From Centroberyx gerrardi (Eukaryota; Chordata; Actinopteri; Beryciformes; Berycidae): a stretch of 64,000 nt of DNA. Both the position numbers and the translations under genes were made by a program. Location: positions 29,482,476 through 29,546,475 of the forward strand of contig NC_136002.1 in assembly GCF_048128805.1 (NCBI RefSeq), in the 5' to 3' direction. The notes beneath the pieces were generated by a model. The model was given only the letters and a program-made list of their open reading frames with translations, was not told the origin of the DNA and made no database searches. Numbering within the stretch: the first letter of the stretch is position 1; each line of letters begins with the position of its first letter. Positions 51,945 to 63,740 of this stretch are shown one piece after another.

Positions 51945-54900
51945 ACATGAAAGAAGTTGAAAGTCTTTATTTTTGCGTCACACATTATTTCCTTGGAGAC
52001 ATGCAGGATTGCAGGTCGATCATTTCCGCAGTTTCAGCCCGTTAAGTATGCTTCATTGATAATAGCGACTGCTTCAAACACACTACAACAGAACTCTAGC
52101 CTTAAAGCACACGGCCCTAACAGGATCTACAGGACAGGGTCAGAGGGTCAGGCCCGGCTGCAGACCCCAAAAAAGTTGCACAAAATTAGCCCTAAATCAC
52201 AGCTTTCACATTTTAAGACATCGGTGGCCACCTGCTGCGACTGAAATCTCCCATGAAGCGAATAAATTCTTGTAGTTGTTTTCTGCCGCACAGGTCACAA
52301 CATCCACTGTTTCACTTTACTTTTTTCCATTCCAAAATCAAGTGTTTTGTTAGATGTTGCATACGTCAAAAGTATGACAGCTTGGCTTTTGAGTTATGAC
52401 GATTCAGGTATGTAACAAACGCATCATTTTGGAGAGGAGAATGGCAATACAACAGTACATAATGTGTGTGTGTGTGTGTGTGTGTCTTTCCATCATAACC
52501 TCCCAGTCTAGTGGCTGTTTTATAATGAGCAGCAAAAAGTAATTTATAGAGGAATAACCAAGGACCAAAATTTCAAAAGGTCATTCCACCCTGGACTCCA
52601 AGCTCCTCCCCCTTTTGCACACTTTTTTGAAATTTCACAATGGCTTGATAACGCTGGAGTCTGGTTGGTTAACAGTCATACACCTCTCAGCAGTAGTGGG
52701 GTTCTGATTGGACAACAGTCATACACCTCTCAGCAGTGCTGCAGCCTGATTGGTCAACAGGGTGAAAAGGCTACAGAGTCTCTCCGTGTTGCCGAGGGAT
52801 TCTGGGAAGGTTCAGAACGTAGAACTTAATGTCATGATGGAAAACGGAGTTAAAATGTGATTAAGTCTTAAAGAGACAGTTCATCATTTTAAATTTTAGT
52901 TGGGTGATTTTCTTTGCCGGACATTTGATACTTTGTAGCGGAAAAAACGATCAACATTTGTACCTCGATTTCCTTAAAATGGCTTGCTAGCATTGTCATT
53001 GAAGCCAAAGGGCTCATCTAGCTGCAAACTTAAACGATGCCAATAAGCCATTTTAGAGCAAATTAAGGGCAAATGTAGAAATGCTTTCCCTCAAGGTGAC
53101 AAGTGCCTGATGAAAAAAAAAATCAATAACCAGAATTCAAAATGTAAAGACATCACTTTCAATGGATTTTAAATGTGTGAGATAATTTGGTTTTTTACAG
53201 TTTAGCAGAAAATACTGAAACCCTGCCAGCACAATGCACTCCTGGGTAAAAAGAAGGGGAAAAAAAGTGCTCAAAAATTGTTTGACTACAATTCAACAAT
53301 ATTATAAAACAACAATATCAAATGATGAGCTATAACAAAACAAGATAAATGAAGTCTTGATTCTTGGCCTTGTGGATGTATTGCACCACTTGAGGAAAGA
53401 GACGGGTGATATTAGGATGCCAAAGTGCTACCAGAATAACTGTGAGGGTAAAACTGCCTACTCCTTTAAAAACCTGAAATGACCCTATCTGGAAAAAAAG
53501 AAGAAGCTAACAAGCCTTCATTTGGCAGCTAGAACAATTAAAAATAGACAAAGTGATTTGGCCTGAAGCTGTACACTGAGAATCTGGAGCTGCTTTTAAT
53601 TATTCTACTGTGAACCAAAACCAAATGAAGCCTTTTTAGTACAGTCCAAGTTTTTTTCTTAACTCTATCCTTGACTGTGTTGGCCTTGTAATAACAGGGC
53701 GTCCAACACTGTGGCTGCCCTGCAGGAAAGGACTGAGGGTCTAAACTTCTTGTATTACACAATGTTTTTGTCACGTCAAATTGGAGAAATAAGAGTGTTT
53801 ATATAGTGGAGTGAACACAGCCGTGCCACCTGACTAGAAATCAAACGCTACATTTGTAGGTGATCAGAAAATTGGATTTTTAACCATTTGTGGCACAGAT
53901 CTGATCTTCAGAATCCATGTGGATCCTCTCTGTAGATGGGAAGCCCAGTGCAGATGGGCGCTCAATTAAAAAAATAGTAATAAAATAAAGGTCCCATATT
54001 ATTCAGTTTTCATGATTTTGTTTTCAAATATACTATGGCTCAGGATAAGAATAATGTTCTTCATGATGTTTTGCAAATAAATATAATTTAAAGTTTCATT
54101 TAATTTGTTAAACAGAATTGGCCGACAGCAGCAGCTCCTCTAATTCAAATGAGATAAACCTGTTTGAATCAATTTCAAATTTCAAACCCTCACTTTCCAG
54201 TTCAGATGCTGCAAACTGGCCTGATTGGACGGATTTCAGGAATTCTTTAGTGAGGGAGCCAATCAGGACCAAGTCCAATTGTGATGCGTTTCCTGGAGCT
54301 ACACTGAAACTGCATGGAAAAAAAGATGGATTTTTTTAAAATGCAATTCAAATTTAACCACTCAAACAAAATCAAATCTTAACAATGAATGAATTAAACA
54401 ACTTTGATCATATATTTATATAAATAGAGAAAAATTTGAATTCCTATAATATGGGACCTTTAAAGAATCATGAGGGTGCACCTACTTTGTTGGTGAGATC
54501 ACTGGTCAATAAAAAACAAAGGAACATAACGTAGGAGTAGAGCACTTTTAAAGGAGCAGAGCATACGATTGATTTAATGTCTCAGAGTAACAGAACTACC
54601 CTAAAAAACAAAAATCAGCCTGGGACTTGGACACTAGGCAGCTTCACTTGTCTAAGCAGCACATCTGCCCAGCTGTCAGCACACTGGAGAGAATCCAGTT
54701 TGGATAGCAGGCAGACAAAAAGCCAACGAGACGGGACGAACACACATGGAAAGTCCAACTGAATGGTAGAATGGGTTTTGTCAACGGATGGGCAGAAAGG
54801 CCATGGTGCTGCGTCTACAGCTTCATTCAGTCTGTCACAAGTCTCTGCATTTCTGCATGTCTCCCTCTGCAGGCCGGAGGTCAGACTGCGCCTCACTTCT

Positions 54901-55523
54901 TAAATATGCGACTACGTCTGCGTCCGACACAAACAAAAAAAAACAAACAACCGAGGTCAATCACCTGCCCGTTTTAAAAGCGTAAAAGAAAGAAAATAAA
55001 TCTAATACACAAAAAAATTAAAACATTTCTTTAAATAGCAGCTCTTTAAAAAGGAATGATGACAAATATGATACAATAGGAATAACAATGTCGAAACAAC
55101 AAATTATCAATCTCCGTCATTCTCCGCATCGCCATTGTTATCATCATCGAATATGAAATTATGAAAAAAATAACAGTTTGACTCCATGGGTTCACATAAG
55201 ATGGAGGTGGAGGCGTATTCTAAGCAGGGTTCATAGGTCACTGACAGCTCCGAGGTCAAGGGTCATCATAAGTCTGCCGATGGCGGTCTATCCGTGTCTG
55301 TGCATCCATCTGTCTGTCCGGGAGTCGTGGCATCAGAAGAAGAGGGTCTTTGGCGGAGGCGAGGCATCGCTAGCCGCATCGGAGGAGGAGGAGCCAAGCG
55401 AGGAAGAGGAGACGCAGGGGAGGAGGCGGTGGTTTCTCCCCCCGTCGCTCCTCCTCCTCCTCGTCCCTCCTCGTTCGTCAGCCTGTCCTGTCGGTCGTCG
55501 CTCTGCCCCGCCCCCTGTCGCCC
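51945..55523 (-). other. mark4: mark4 3'UTR with poly(A) signal
   Basis: A minus-strand AATAAA lies at 51966-51971 (TTTATT on the plus strand), followed by a GT/T-rich stretch. It gives a 3'UTR of about 3.6 kb downstream of the stop at 55524. AT-rich, with a (GT)n at 52463-52485 and no coding features. Inferred from the signal alone. Confidence 0.55.
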
Positions 55524-58500
55524 TCAGAGCTCCAGCTCTTTGGACACTTTGGTGGCGATGTCTCTAAAGGCTAACGGCGCCCCCCACAGGCGCTTGAACC
55601 GCACGCCGCTGCTCTGGCCCGGCCCGCTGGGCAGCTGGCACACCTCGGCCTCGAAGGCCACGCGGGCGCCGGCTGCTCCATGGGTGCAGGACAGGAGGAA
55701 AGGCCCGGCCAGGTGGACCTGGCAACCGCAGCCCTGGGCCGCCTCGCGCAGCGCTAGCACCACCTCGGCCGGGTCGCGGGGGCTCCGCACCCTCACATCC
55801 CAGCCGCATCGGGGGGTCCGGGGCTCGGCCGCTTTCTGATGCCCAGGTAGATGGCGACTGGAAGGGAAGGGAGGAAGAGAATGGAGGATGGGGGAGGAGG
55901 GGGGGGGGGGGGGGGGGGAGAAGGAGCAGGGTTGGAAAGAGGAGGGACGAGGTGAGGATGATATGGGATGATTGCAGAGAAGGTTTGAAGACGGGGGGGG
56001 GGGGGCGGAGGGCGGGTAAATAGTGGGATAGGAGAGGGAGGGGTGGGAAAGGGAAGGGCGGAGGAGGAGGTGTGGATGAATGGATGTAGGCAAGTGGATG
56101 TACAGATATATGGATGTATGGATAGATGAGTGTGAGTGGATGTGTGAATAGAGGAGTGTGAGCGAGTGAATGCATGATCAGATGAATGTGAGTGGGTGAG
56201 TGGTTAGGGAAAGGGGAGAAGAAGAAAAAAAATTAATATCACACATTATTGGGTTTTCACATATACAATCCTACCTAGATGAATGACAGTAAAGACGTGG
56301 TATCTAGTCTGAGGATATGGTGTCTTTACTATCAGCTGTTTTTAGATTTAGATTTATTTTGTTGCATACTAAACAGTGGATGCATAATACCAAACAGATA
56401 TGCAAATCAAACACACCTCAAAGGTATCTTTCATGTGAGTGTGTGAGTTGGGGTGAGCTGGATTAATTATACCAGTCAGCACAATGTTACCTGTTTTCTG
56501 AGGACACTGGTGAGGAAAAATTATGAGTTACCCATAAAACATTCACTGTGCAGTATTCATAAAATACTAATATAAAATATAAAATGGTATTAGACCATTT
56601 TATGTGAATTCATAATGTACTGTACACGTGAATTCATATAAAAGGCTGTTTGCTCAGTTCTATTACAGCTCGGATATCGTTTTTCAGTTTCTGGCAGAGG
56701 TGGGGACTCGAGTCACAGTTATAATCGCTTGAGACTTGACTTGATGCATGAAGAGAAGACTTGAGACTTGACTTGACTTGGGTTCTGGTGACTCGGGACT
56801 CGACTCTGACTTGTACTTTGATGACTTGAAAAGGTTTCTAAAGTCTTGACTTGAGATCTTGTGTTTGTGTAAATGACTTAGATTGAAAGTGATGAGATTT
56901 GTTCCAGCAGACGACTGAATTTAAATTCTGTTTTCTGAATTTGTATGGAGTGATTGAATTTATTGAAGTTGAAACTGATTATAGAAATCAAACTCATGAT
57001 GCTCTTACCAAGTTTTTATCCTATTAAAACCATATTGCATTGAAAAGTCCGAGATATTTAGTTTTCTTTAAGATATTAAATTGATACTGGACTCTTGATT
57101 TGTTCTGACTTGTTCTACATTTAGACTTGAGACTTGGGCCTCAAGACTTGAGACCGACTTGGGACTTGAGCAAAGTTGACTTGGTCACACCTCTGGTTTC
57201 TGGTTTTAACACATGCTAGAATCACGCACAAGACCAACTAACACCACACATCACATCTAAAAACAACAATCGATCTCGACAACCTACTGGTCTGGGAGAA
57301 GAGTGTAAACAGGGCAGATTAAGGGAGTAAGTTGCTGTTAAACACAATACAAAATCTTTTATTTTACAGGCATCATCTACCACAAGGATCCATGCCTAGC
57401 ATCTACAGCCACACCACGGTCAGTTAGCTACAGTTAGCATGGTGCTGCTGCTCCATGCTGCTGTTTACCTGCTGATTTTAACCTGAGACTGAGACTGAGC
57501 CTGGGCTGCGGCTGAAGCAGCTGAGGCTGAGAGAAAGTAGACAAGACCTTTAGTAACATGCTGTACAGCCGGCTGAGTGGAGAAAACCCTGAATTAAAGT
57601 AGACAATGAGAGTGCCAGACTTTAATAACACCTTCTGCATAATCTCAATAGTCTCAAGGCTGGAAAACCGTTGTTTAACATCCCACATGTACATTTACAC
57701 TCCATGACTGTGGTGAGTCAAAAGTTGAGTTCAATAAGGGATCAGATCTTTCACCTGAGTTCACCTGGTTGGTCTATCTTATGTTAAAAGCAGGTGTTTT
57801 GTAAACTCAGTGTCTGTAGAGACAGCACAGTCATTTTTTAATGACTATTCATATCTTTTCTAGGATGTAACCCATATCCAACACCAAGAGAGAGTGCGCA
57901 GAATAAATAAAACAAAAGACATCACATCTGTGTTCGTACCTACACCTCTCCCACTTATTTCAAACGCACTTCGGTTACAGTGTGAGACTTTCCGTCGTCG
58001 TGTATCACTAACGCTGGCTCAGCAGTTGTCTGAGGTGAACGACGTAAGCTTTACTTGAAAAAACGTGACTCCATGCAACTTTTTGCTGTTCACACTGATC
58101 AGAAAACATCAGATCTGTGTCACACTGTCTCACATGGTGACACTTTGAGCTGCAGTGTGAGCGGAGCCTGTCCTGCAGTGTGTGTGTGAGGTGTTTTCCT
58201 CGTACTGTGTGTGTGTCAGTAGCTACACACTGTGAAACTCTGCAAGGTGCTGCTTTGTCTCTATTCATAGTATTCTGTCCCATCACCACACGGCCATCTT
58301 GGTAGGAAAATAACAGGTGATTGTTATCAATTAATAGGTATGACAGCCACAGCCAATGAGGTGTGTAAATGGTAAAGCACCAAATTGATAGGAAATGCAT
58401 GTGACATCATGGGAATACTATGGATACAAATGCTACCATGACAAATCCCTGTGCCTTTACTGTACTTGGAAATTAAATTGATTCTGATTCTAATTCTGAT

Positions 58501-58858
58501 TCTTATTATCTGCAGTGTACTACTATGGAATTACACTGAGACTACACTACTTGCATTAAAACTCATTTTACTTAACTTATTTCCTCTGTACATGCATGCA
58601 GCACAAACATCTTGTCTCATTGAAGAGTTTTCTGTAACCTAAAGGCCTTTAACATCTGTAATGTCGTTGTTAATGTGATGGGTTGGCAAGTGAAATGTCA
58701 GGATAAGAGTTCTGCCTGTAATGTTGGAGATACATGAACTGAAGCTTGTTCTACTGTTGCACTTGATGTACCGTCAGTCTCTCTGGTAAACAGAAATGTA
58801 AACATGGACTCACCTTGTGACCGGAGATCTGCTGATTCTCTCAGGTTCGTCTGTGACC
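55524..58858 (-). CDS. mark4: MARK4 kinase, last two coding exons (3' partial gene)
   Basis: MARK/Par-1 kinases phosphorylate microtubule-associated proteins; the C-terminal KA1 domain binds acidic membrane lipid and helps autoinhibition. Exons: 58858-58814 (codes VTDEPERISRSPVT) and 55857-55524. The junction restores a Ser codon (AG + T) giving SPVTSRHLPGHQ, which matches the MARK4-type linker (EPERI...VTS.HLP in human MARK4, from memory). The KA1 domain has GCGCQVHLAGPFLLSCTHGA, VAFEAEVCQLPSG, SSGVRFKRLWGA and LAFRDIATKVSKELEL, then TGA at 55524-55526. Acceptors are CCCTTCCAG and TTCTTCTTGAG; the donor at 58814 is AAG/GTGAGT. Kinase and UBA domains must lie beyond the right edge. Position next to ckm in inverse orientation supports mark4. 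Confidence 0.92.
55858..56220. repeat. GGA/GGAT-rich intron stretch with long G runs
   Basis: In the mark4 intron directly upstream of the last exon. G runs of about 20 at 55899-55918 and about 11 at 55995-56005 on the plus strand, and a GGATG/GTGAGTG-rich part at 56070-56205. In the mark4 strand it is C-rich and contributes to the acceptor. Confidence 0.85.
56695..57195. mobile_element. hAT-type MITE, 501 bp, perfect 8-bp target duplication
   Basis: Ends CAGAGGTGGGGACTCGAGTC and GACTTGGTCACACCTCTG form short inverted termini (CAGAGGTG). Flanks are identical: GTTTCTGG at 56687-56694 and 57196-57203. The interior is a gacttgagacttg-rich array. Lies in the last mark4 intron. Confidence 0.9.
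57845..58170 (-). mobile_element. Repeat related to 16812-18040, inverted
   Basis: Shares tacatcctagaa (reversed here), gtaggtac, agatctg and the terminal cactgcagg motif with the element in the klc3 intron; right end gcagtgtgagcggagcc. Confidence 0.6.
58465..58515 (+). repeat. LINE-type tail with TTCTGA units
   Basis: ggaaattaaattgattctgattctaattctgattc, shown by the run at 58470-58505; typical of non-LTR element 3' ends in fish. Confidence 0.5.
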
Positions 58859-60478
58859 CTCAAGAAGAAGACAAAGATCCCCGTTAGGAATGAATCAGCC
58901 CATCACATTCACCACCCCCCGCCCCCCCCCCCCCGCAGCCCTCCCCACCTCCTGTTTTAAATGCTCCAATCAACAGCAAGGCCCACGTCAACCAATCACG
59001 ACACAGAACACAACAACGCATCTTCAAATCACGGATGGATCGTCATCATCAAGCCTACACTCACTGCGCCGGATGGATACGAGACAACGAAACGTCAAAG
59101 TCACCGACAAAACAGAACAGAATGAGGAGGAGAAACGAATGTAGGGGGAAGTGAATCCAGACGGACAGGAAGGAGCTGTGTGCATGAGCCCAGGAAGACC
59201 CAACACACACTAATGCAAATCTAAGGCCAGTAAAGGCACAAATTAGCCAGTTAAAGCAGAATACCAGAGTCATTTTTCAAGTTATAGCCCATTTACTTCT
59301 GTCTAACATCTAGTTTACATTTCCCCTAATCATTTTGCAATTGCATTATGGATGTAATTCAATTTTTTAAACTTTTACTCTTCATTTTAACTTCAAACCT
59401 GTCAAACCTATTTTGAAACTGAACTTTAACTGCTGTCCCGGCTAACAATGACGCCCTAAATAAAAAGACATGAATGTGACAATAAAGTTTGTAAGGTGAC
59501 ATGTTGCTGAGGGATTATTGGGTCAACCTGCCTTAAAGAGCTGCTGACACTAAAAGAATTTCATTAGTCTGGGTTTTCAGTAGAGAGTTTTAGTGTCACA
59601 TGATGGTCTAAATGCTGTTTCAGATTAATTCAGGGAGGAAACACTCAATACTTATAAATACAAATTTAAAGATATTGCACATTGGCACAAAATATCATCC
59701 ATCGGCGACTTCAAAAACACCGGTATCTGCCTTTAAAAACTACTATCTTCTAACTCTATATGTAAGCTCTTCTTCTTCTTCAGCTCAAAGGACAGATGAT
59801 TGGGGCCACCCACATTAAAAATGTATCTACCCATGATGCTGTGGGGCATTTTGGATAAAATCGTCTACCAAACAGCATGTGTTCCACCCAACAGGCTGCC
59901 ATATGCCCATGTTGTTGAGTTTTTGGCTGCTGTAGTGCACTTCCCCTTAACGGCCACCAGGGGCTGCTGCTGCTGTTGTCTGTCTAGACTGAGGGCCGCT
60001 CTCCCACCAACCTGGCAACCCGAGCACCAGTCCAGGAACTGGGAGTGGCCTGGAGGAGCGAGCAGCGAGATTTCATTGATAGATTTTGCCCGGAAGCGAA
60101 AGCTTACTTTAATGAGGCCCTAATGCAGCTGTGATGGACGACTGCCTCAGTACTGCGGCTTTAATCACATCAGAACACATTATTATTATTATTAATCTTC
60201 AGACTCTGTGTCTCAACCTGTTGCCTGTTGTTGCCTAATGTCCCACCCTTCTTAAAGGACAGGGAGAAATCACAGCTAATCCACACAAATGATCAGTGGG
60301 ATGGGACACGCCTCACTGTTTAAAAATGAGTCCGAAATATCTGCAGGGGAATTCCTGATGGAATAAGAACGCTAATACTCTCCCCATTGACTTTTTTGGG
60401 GAAGATTTGACTCTTAACCCTGTTGTTTTGTCGACAAAGTAGATCCTCTGAATTGTGACTTTTGGCACACTGAAATAT

Positions 60479-60526
<48 letters not shown>

Positions 60527-60698
60527 CCTTTCATTCAACTGACTAGTATGAGACGTTTTAAAGTGACACCTTGACAAATCTTAAGTCAACATGCCTGTCA
60601 GGAAAGTTAACACATGTGCCTGTGAGTTTACCTGCTGTATGTACAGTAGTATCTGTGTAAGTGTTTTGTGAATGGAGAATGGGAGGCGTCCCGTCTGG

Positions 60699-60747
<49 letters not shown>

Positions 60748-60880
60748 AGGAATGTGCATGAGTAACTCTCTCTCCTCCCTCAGCAGCTACTGCCAAGGTG
60801 CTCTTGAGCAAGACGAGTGGATTAATAAAGATTGAAAAAAATAAAAAATAAACCTCTGTATTTTGTGAATGTGAAAGAGT
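58859..60880. other. mark4 intron or upstream sequence, no exon recognised
   Basis: C-run at 58915-58935; repeat related to 2655-2885 at about 59550-59730; (GT)n at 60483-60525 and 60700-60743. I looked for further MARK exons on the minus strand and found none I could support. Confidence 0.5.
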
Positions 60881-61560
60881 AGGAGGGAGTGAGGGAGAGG
60901 GAGAGAGAGAGAGAGAGAGGGTGAGAGAGAGAGGAGGAAGAGAGAGGGGAGGAGGGAGTGAGAAAGTGGGAGAAAGAAAGAAAGAACGAAAGAAAGAAAG
61001 AAAAAAGAGAGAAAGGGAGAGAAAGAGAGAGGAAGTGAGGGAGAGAGAGAAAAAGGGATAAGAAGAAAGGGCGAAGTGAGAGAGGAGGAAGAGAGAGGGG
61101 GAAAGAGAGAGAGTGAGAGAGAAAGTGGGAGAAAGAATGAAAGAAAGGAATTAAGAAAGAAAGAAAGAAAGAAAGAAAGAAAAAAGAGGGAGCGAAAGAG
61201 AGACAGGAAGTGAAGGAGAGAGAAAAAGGGGAGAAAAAGACAGGGTTAAGTGAGAGACAGAGAGGAGGAAGAGACAGGGGGAAAGAGAGAGAGTGAGAGA
61301 GAAAGTGGGAGAAAGAATGAAAGAAAGGAATTAAGAAAGAAAGAAAGAAAGAAAAAAGAGGGAGAGAAAGAGAGACAGGAAGTGAAGGAGAGAGTAAAAG
61401 GGGAGAAAAAGACAGGGTTAAGTGAGAGACAGAGAGGAGGAAGAGAGAGGGGGAAAGAGAGAGAGTGAGAGAGAAAGTGGGAGAAAGAATGAAAGAAAAG
61501 AATTAAGAAAGAAAGAAAGAAAGAGAGAGAGACAGGAGAGAGAGAGACTAGACAGAGAGA
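60880..61560. repeat. GA/GAAA purine array with about 177-bp higher-order unit
   Basis: GAGA, GGGAGA and (AAAG)n blocks. A segment containing gagtgagagagaaagtggg and aaagaatgaaagaaagg recurs near 61110, 61290 and 61465, a period of about 177 bp in the centre. Confidence 0.9.
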
Positions 61561-61633
61561 GGTTACCAGTGTGACAGAACAATCAGCTTGTATCTTAAGA
61601 GGAGGATAAATCCTGGTTACATAACTAATCCTG

Positions 61634-62105
61634 ATCTGTCGCTCAGTCAGTCGCTCGGTCAGTCGCTCGGTCAGTCAGTCGCTCAGTCAGTCAGTCGCTT
61701 AGTCAGTCACTCAGTCAGTCGCTCGGTCAGTCGCTCAGTCAGTCGCTCAGTCAGTCGCTCAGTCAGTCGCTCAGTCAGTCAGTCGCTCGGTCAGTCGCTC
61801 GGTCAGTCGCTCGGTCAGTCGCTCGGTCAGTCACTCGGTCAGTCGCTCGGTCAGTCGCTCGGTCAGTCGCTCAGTCAGTCAGTCGCTCGGTCAGTCAGTC
61901 GCTCGGTCAGTCAGTCGCTCGGTCAGTCAGTCGCTCGGTCAGTCAGTCGCTCGGTCAGTCAGTCGCTCGGTCAGTCAGTCGCTCGGTCAGTCGCTCGGTC
62001 AGTCGCTCGGTCAGTCGCTCGGTCAGTCGCTCGGTCAGTCGCTCGGTCAGTCGCTCGGTCAGTCGCTCGGTCAGTCAGTCACTCGGTCAGTCCCTCAGTC
62101 AGTCG
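61634..62105. repeat. 12/16-bp GC-rich minisatellite (CAGTCGCTCGGT)
   Basis: About 35 units of CAGTCGCTCGGT with CAGT insertions giving 16-bp variants and a few A/C substitutions. It reads open in one frame (SRSVSRSV...) only because the unit is a multiple of three or nearly so. Confidence 0.97.
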
Positions 62106-62179
62106 AAGGGTTAACTCACCTGAACTCAGTTTACCCATGCAGTGTTTTAGCCTGACATACACACATAAACCTAACATCT

Positions 62180-62285
62180 TTAATCTTAAATTAAAGAAGA
62201 ATGGTATATATAATGGTATGTGAAGCCCTTTGAGACTTGACTGTGATAAAGGGCTAAATAAATACAAGACTAGACTAGACTAAAT
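62180..62285 (+). repeat. LINE-type 3' tail
   Basis: gtgaagccctttgagac...agggctaaataaatac followed by gactagactagacta, a common non-LTR tail. Confidence 0.5.
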
Positions 62286-62289
62286 TCAT

Positions 62290-63277
62290 AGTATAGATCA
62301 CACCAAACTGATGTGAGTTATGAAGATAAGTTCTTTTAAGTGTAAAGAAAGGATAAATGAATGATTTTAAAGGGGCAGGTACTATAAGTTTACTATACGT
62401 TTTTTCTTGTTCCTTTCCTTCCTTCCTTTTCGGTCATAGTACGTAGATATACTGTATGTCTGTGTATATGGATATATGTATATAAATGACATTAGAGTTG
62501 AATATTTTGTGTTTATAATGTATATGTACATACTTTGTTATGCTTGAGTTGGATGATCGTGGTCTACTGCCATGAACAAAATAAAAAATATCAATCGATC
62601 AACTTTTGTGGAAATATAACTGCTTTTTTTTTACTCAAAAAACAACATGTCTTGTGGCTGCAGTGCATTCTGGTCTATGGAGGCTACGGTCTTCCTCCTC
62701 TTCTACGATGGATTTCTCCCTGTATGATTGTTGAACGTCTCTCGGTGCAAAATGGCGGCTCTAGAAAGAAGCCCTCGCTCTTTGATTCTGAGGGACTGAC
62801 ACCAAAACCTGACGTTTACCGCTGACGTTTTAGATCGCTGAAACATTTTCTCCCATCAAAAATTGTAGTTGTAGCCGGAAATATCTCAATGTGACGTCAC
62901 ATCGCCTACGTTTGACCAGTTATCCACGGGAATAAAAAAAAAAAAAATACACCACCAAACAACAAAATGGACCCAGGAATGCAGGGTGTATCACCAATAG
63001 CTGGTTTTAGGGTGGATGTCTGGGTTGGGAAAAGCTTTACTAAAGTCCTTACACTGTAGCCTCTCTCTCTGCTCTTCTTCTTCTACCCCCTACCTCCGTC
63101 TGGTATAAAACACCATCCCCCCCTTTCCTGTCTGTCCTGGATCCTCCGCTGCCACACATTCACAGCCGAGCTGCACAGGACTGCTGATTTGTTAACAGCA
63201 AGGGGAAACATATGGTGTTGATTACATGACTCAGACTAGTACACTTGAGTTGCAAAGAACTCTAGTTCTCCAGGGAA

Positions 63278-63280
<3 letters not shown>
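62290..63280. other. Sequence with no recognised feature
   Basis: AT-rich with a poly-A-like run at 62933-62947; no gene or named element is supported. Confidence 0.5.
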
Positions 63281-63312
<32 letters not shown>

Positions 63313-63392
63313 CTTCATGAGGTTGTTTATTCTAAAAACAAGCTGTGTGATTGTAAGGGAGTGTGTGTACAGTATGTGTGTGTGTGTGTGTG
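63281..63392. repeat. (CA)n and (GT)n microsatellites
   Basis: CA run at 63281-63311 and GT run at 63372-63392. Confidence 0.9.
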
Positions 63393-63686
63393 AGAGAGAC
63401 TCGGGATTTCTGCTGACATAGGCTAATGGACATTTCATCGCATTATACCTAATGCACATAAATCAATTAAAAACATATTTATTTCTCATGCTCTTCTGCG
63501 TGTTCTACCATTCAGAGCTGTAATCTTGTAAAAACACCAGATACAAATATGAACAACATCTAAAAATTCAGACACTAAACCGAGCCCACCCTTTATTGTT
63601 TCAGAAAACTATTTCTATTTTAAAGCAGGTAATGCTGCTGTTCCACCTACAGCCTCTAGTGGGAGCTAGAGCACAGCCCAGCCAGC

Positions 63687-63689
<3 letters not shown>

Positions 63690-63739
<50 letters not shown>

Positions 63740-63740
63740 G
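63690..63740. repeat. (CAGA)n microsatellite
   Basis: About 12 units of CAGA inside a dispersed repeat that resembles 50815-50900 (ggctccgccc / ggttgacttaaacc phrases, inverted). Confidence 0.95.

Noticed and set aside
59980..60070. Possible mark4 exon on the minus strand after CTCCTCCAG
   Set aside because: The translated sequence has no MARK similarity and no matching donor in phase.
61588..62223. 211-aa frame SRSVSRSVSRSV resembling an SR-rich protein
   Set aside because: Translation of a 12-bp minisatellite; no exon or splice context.
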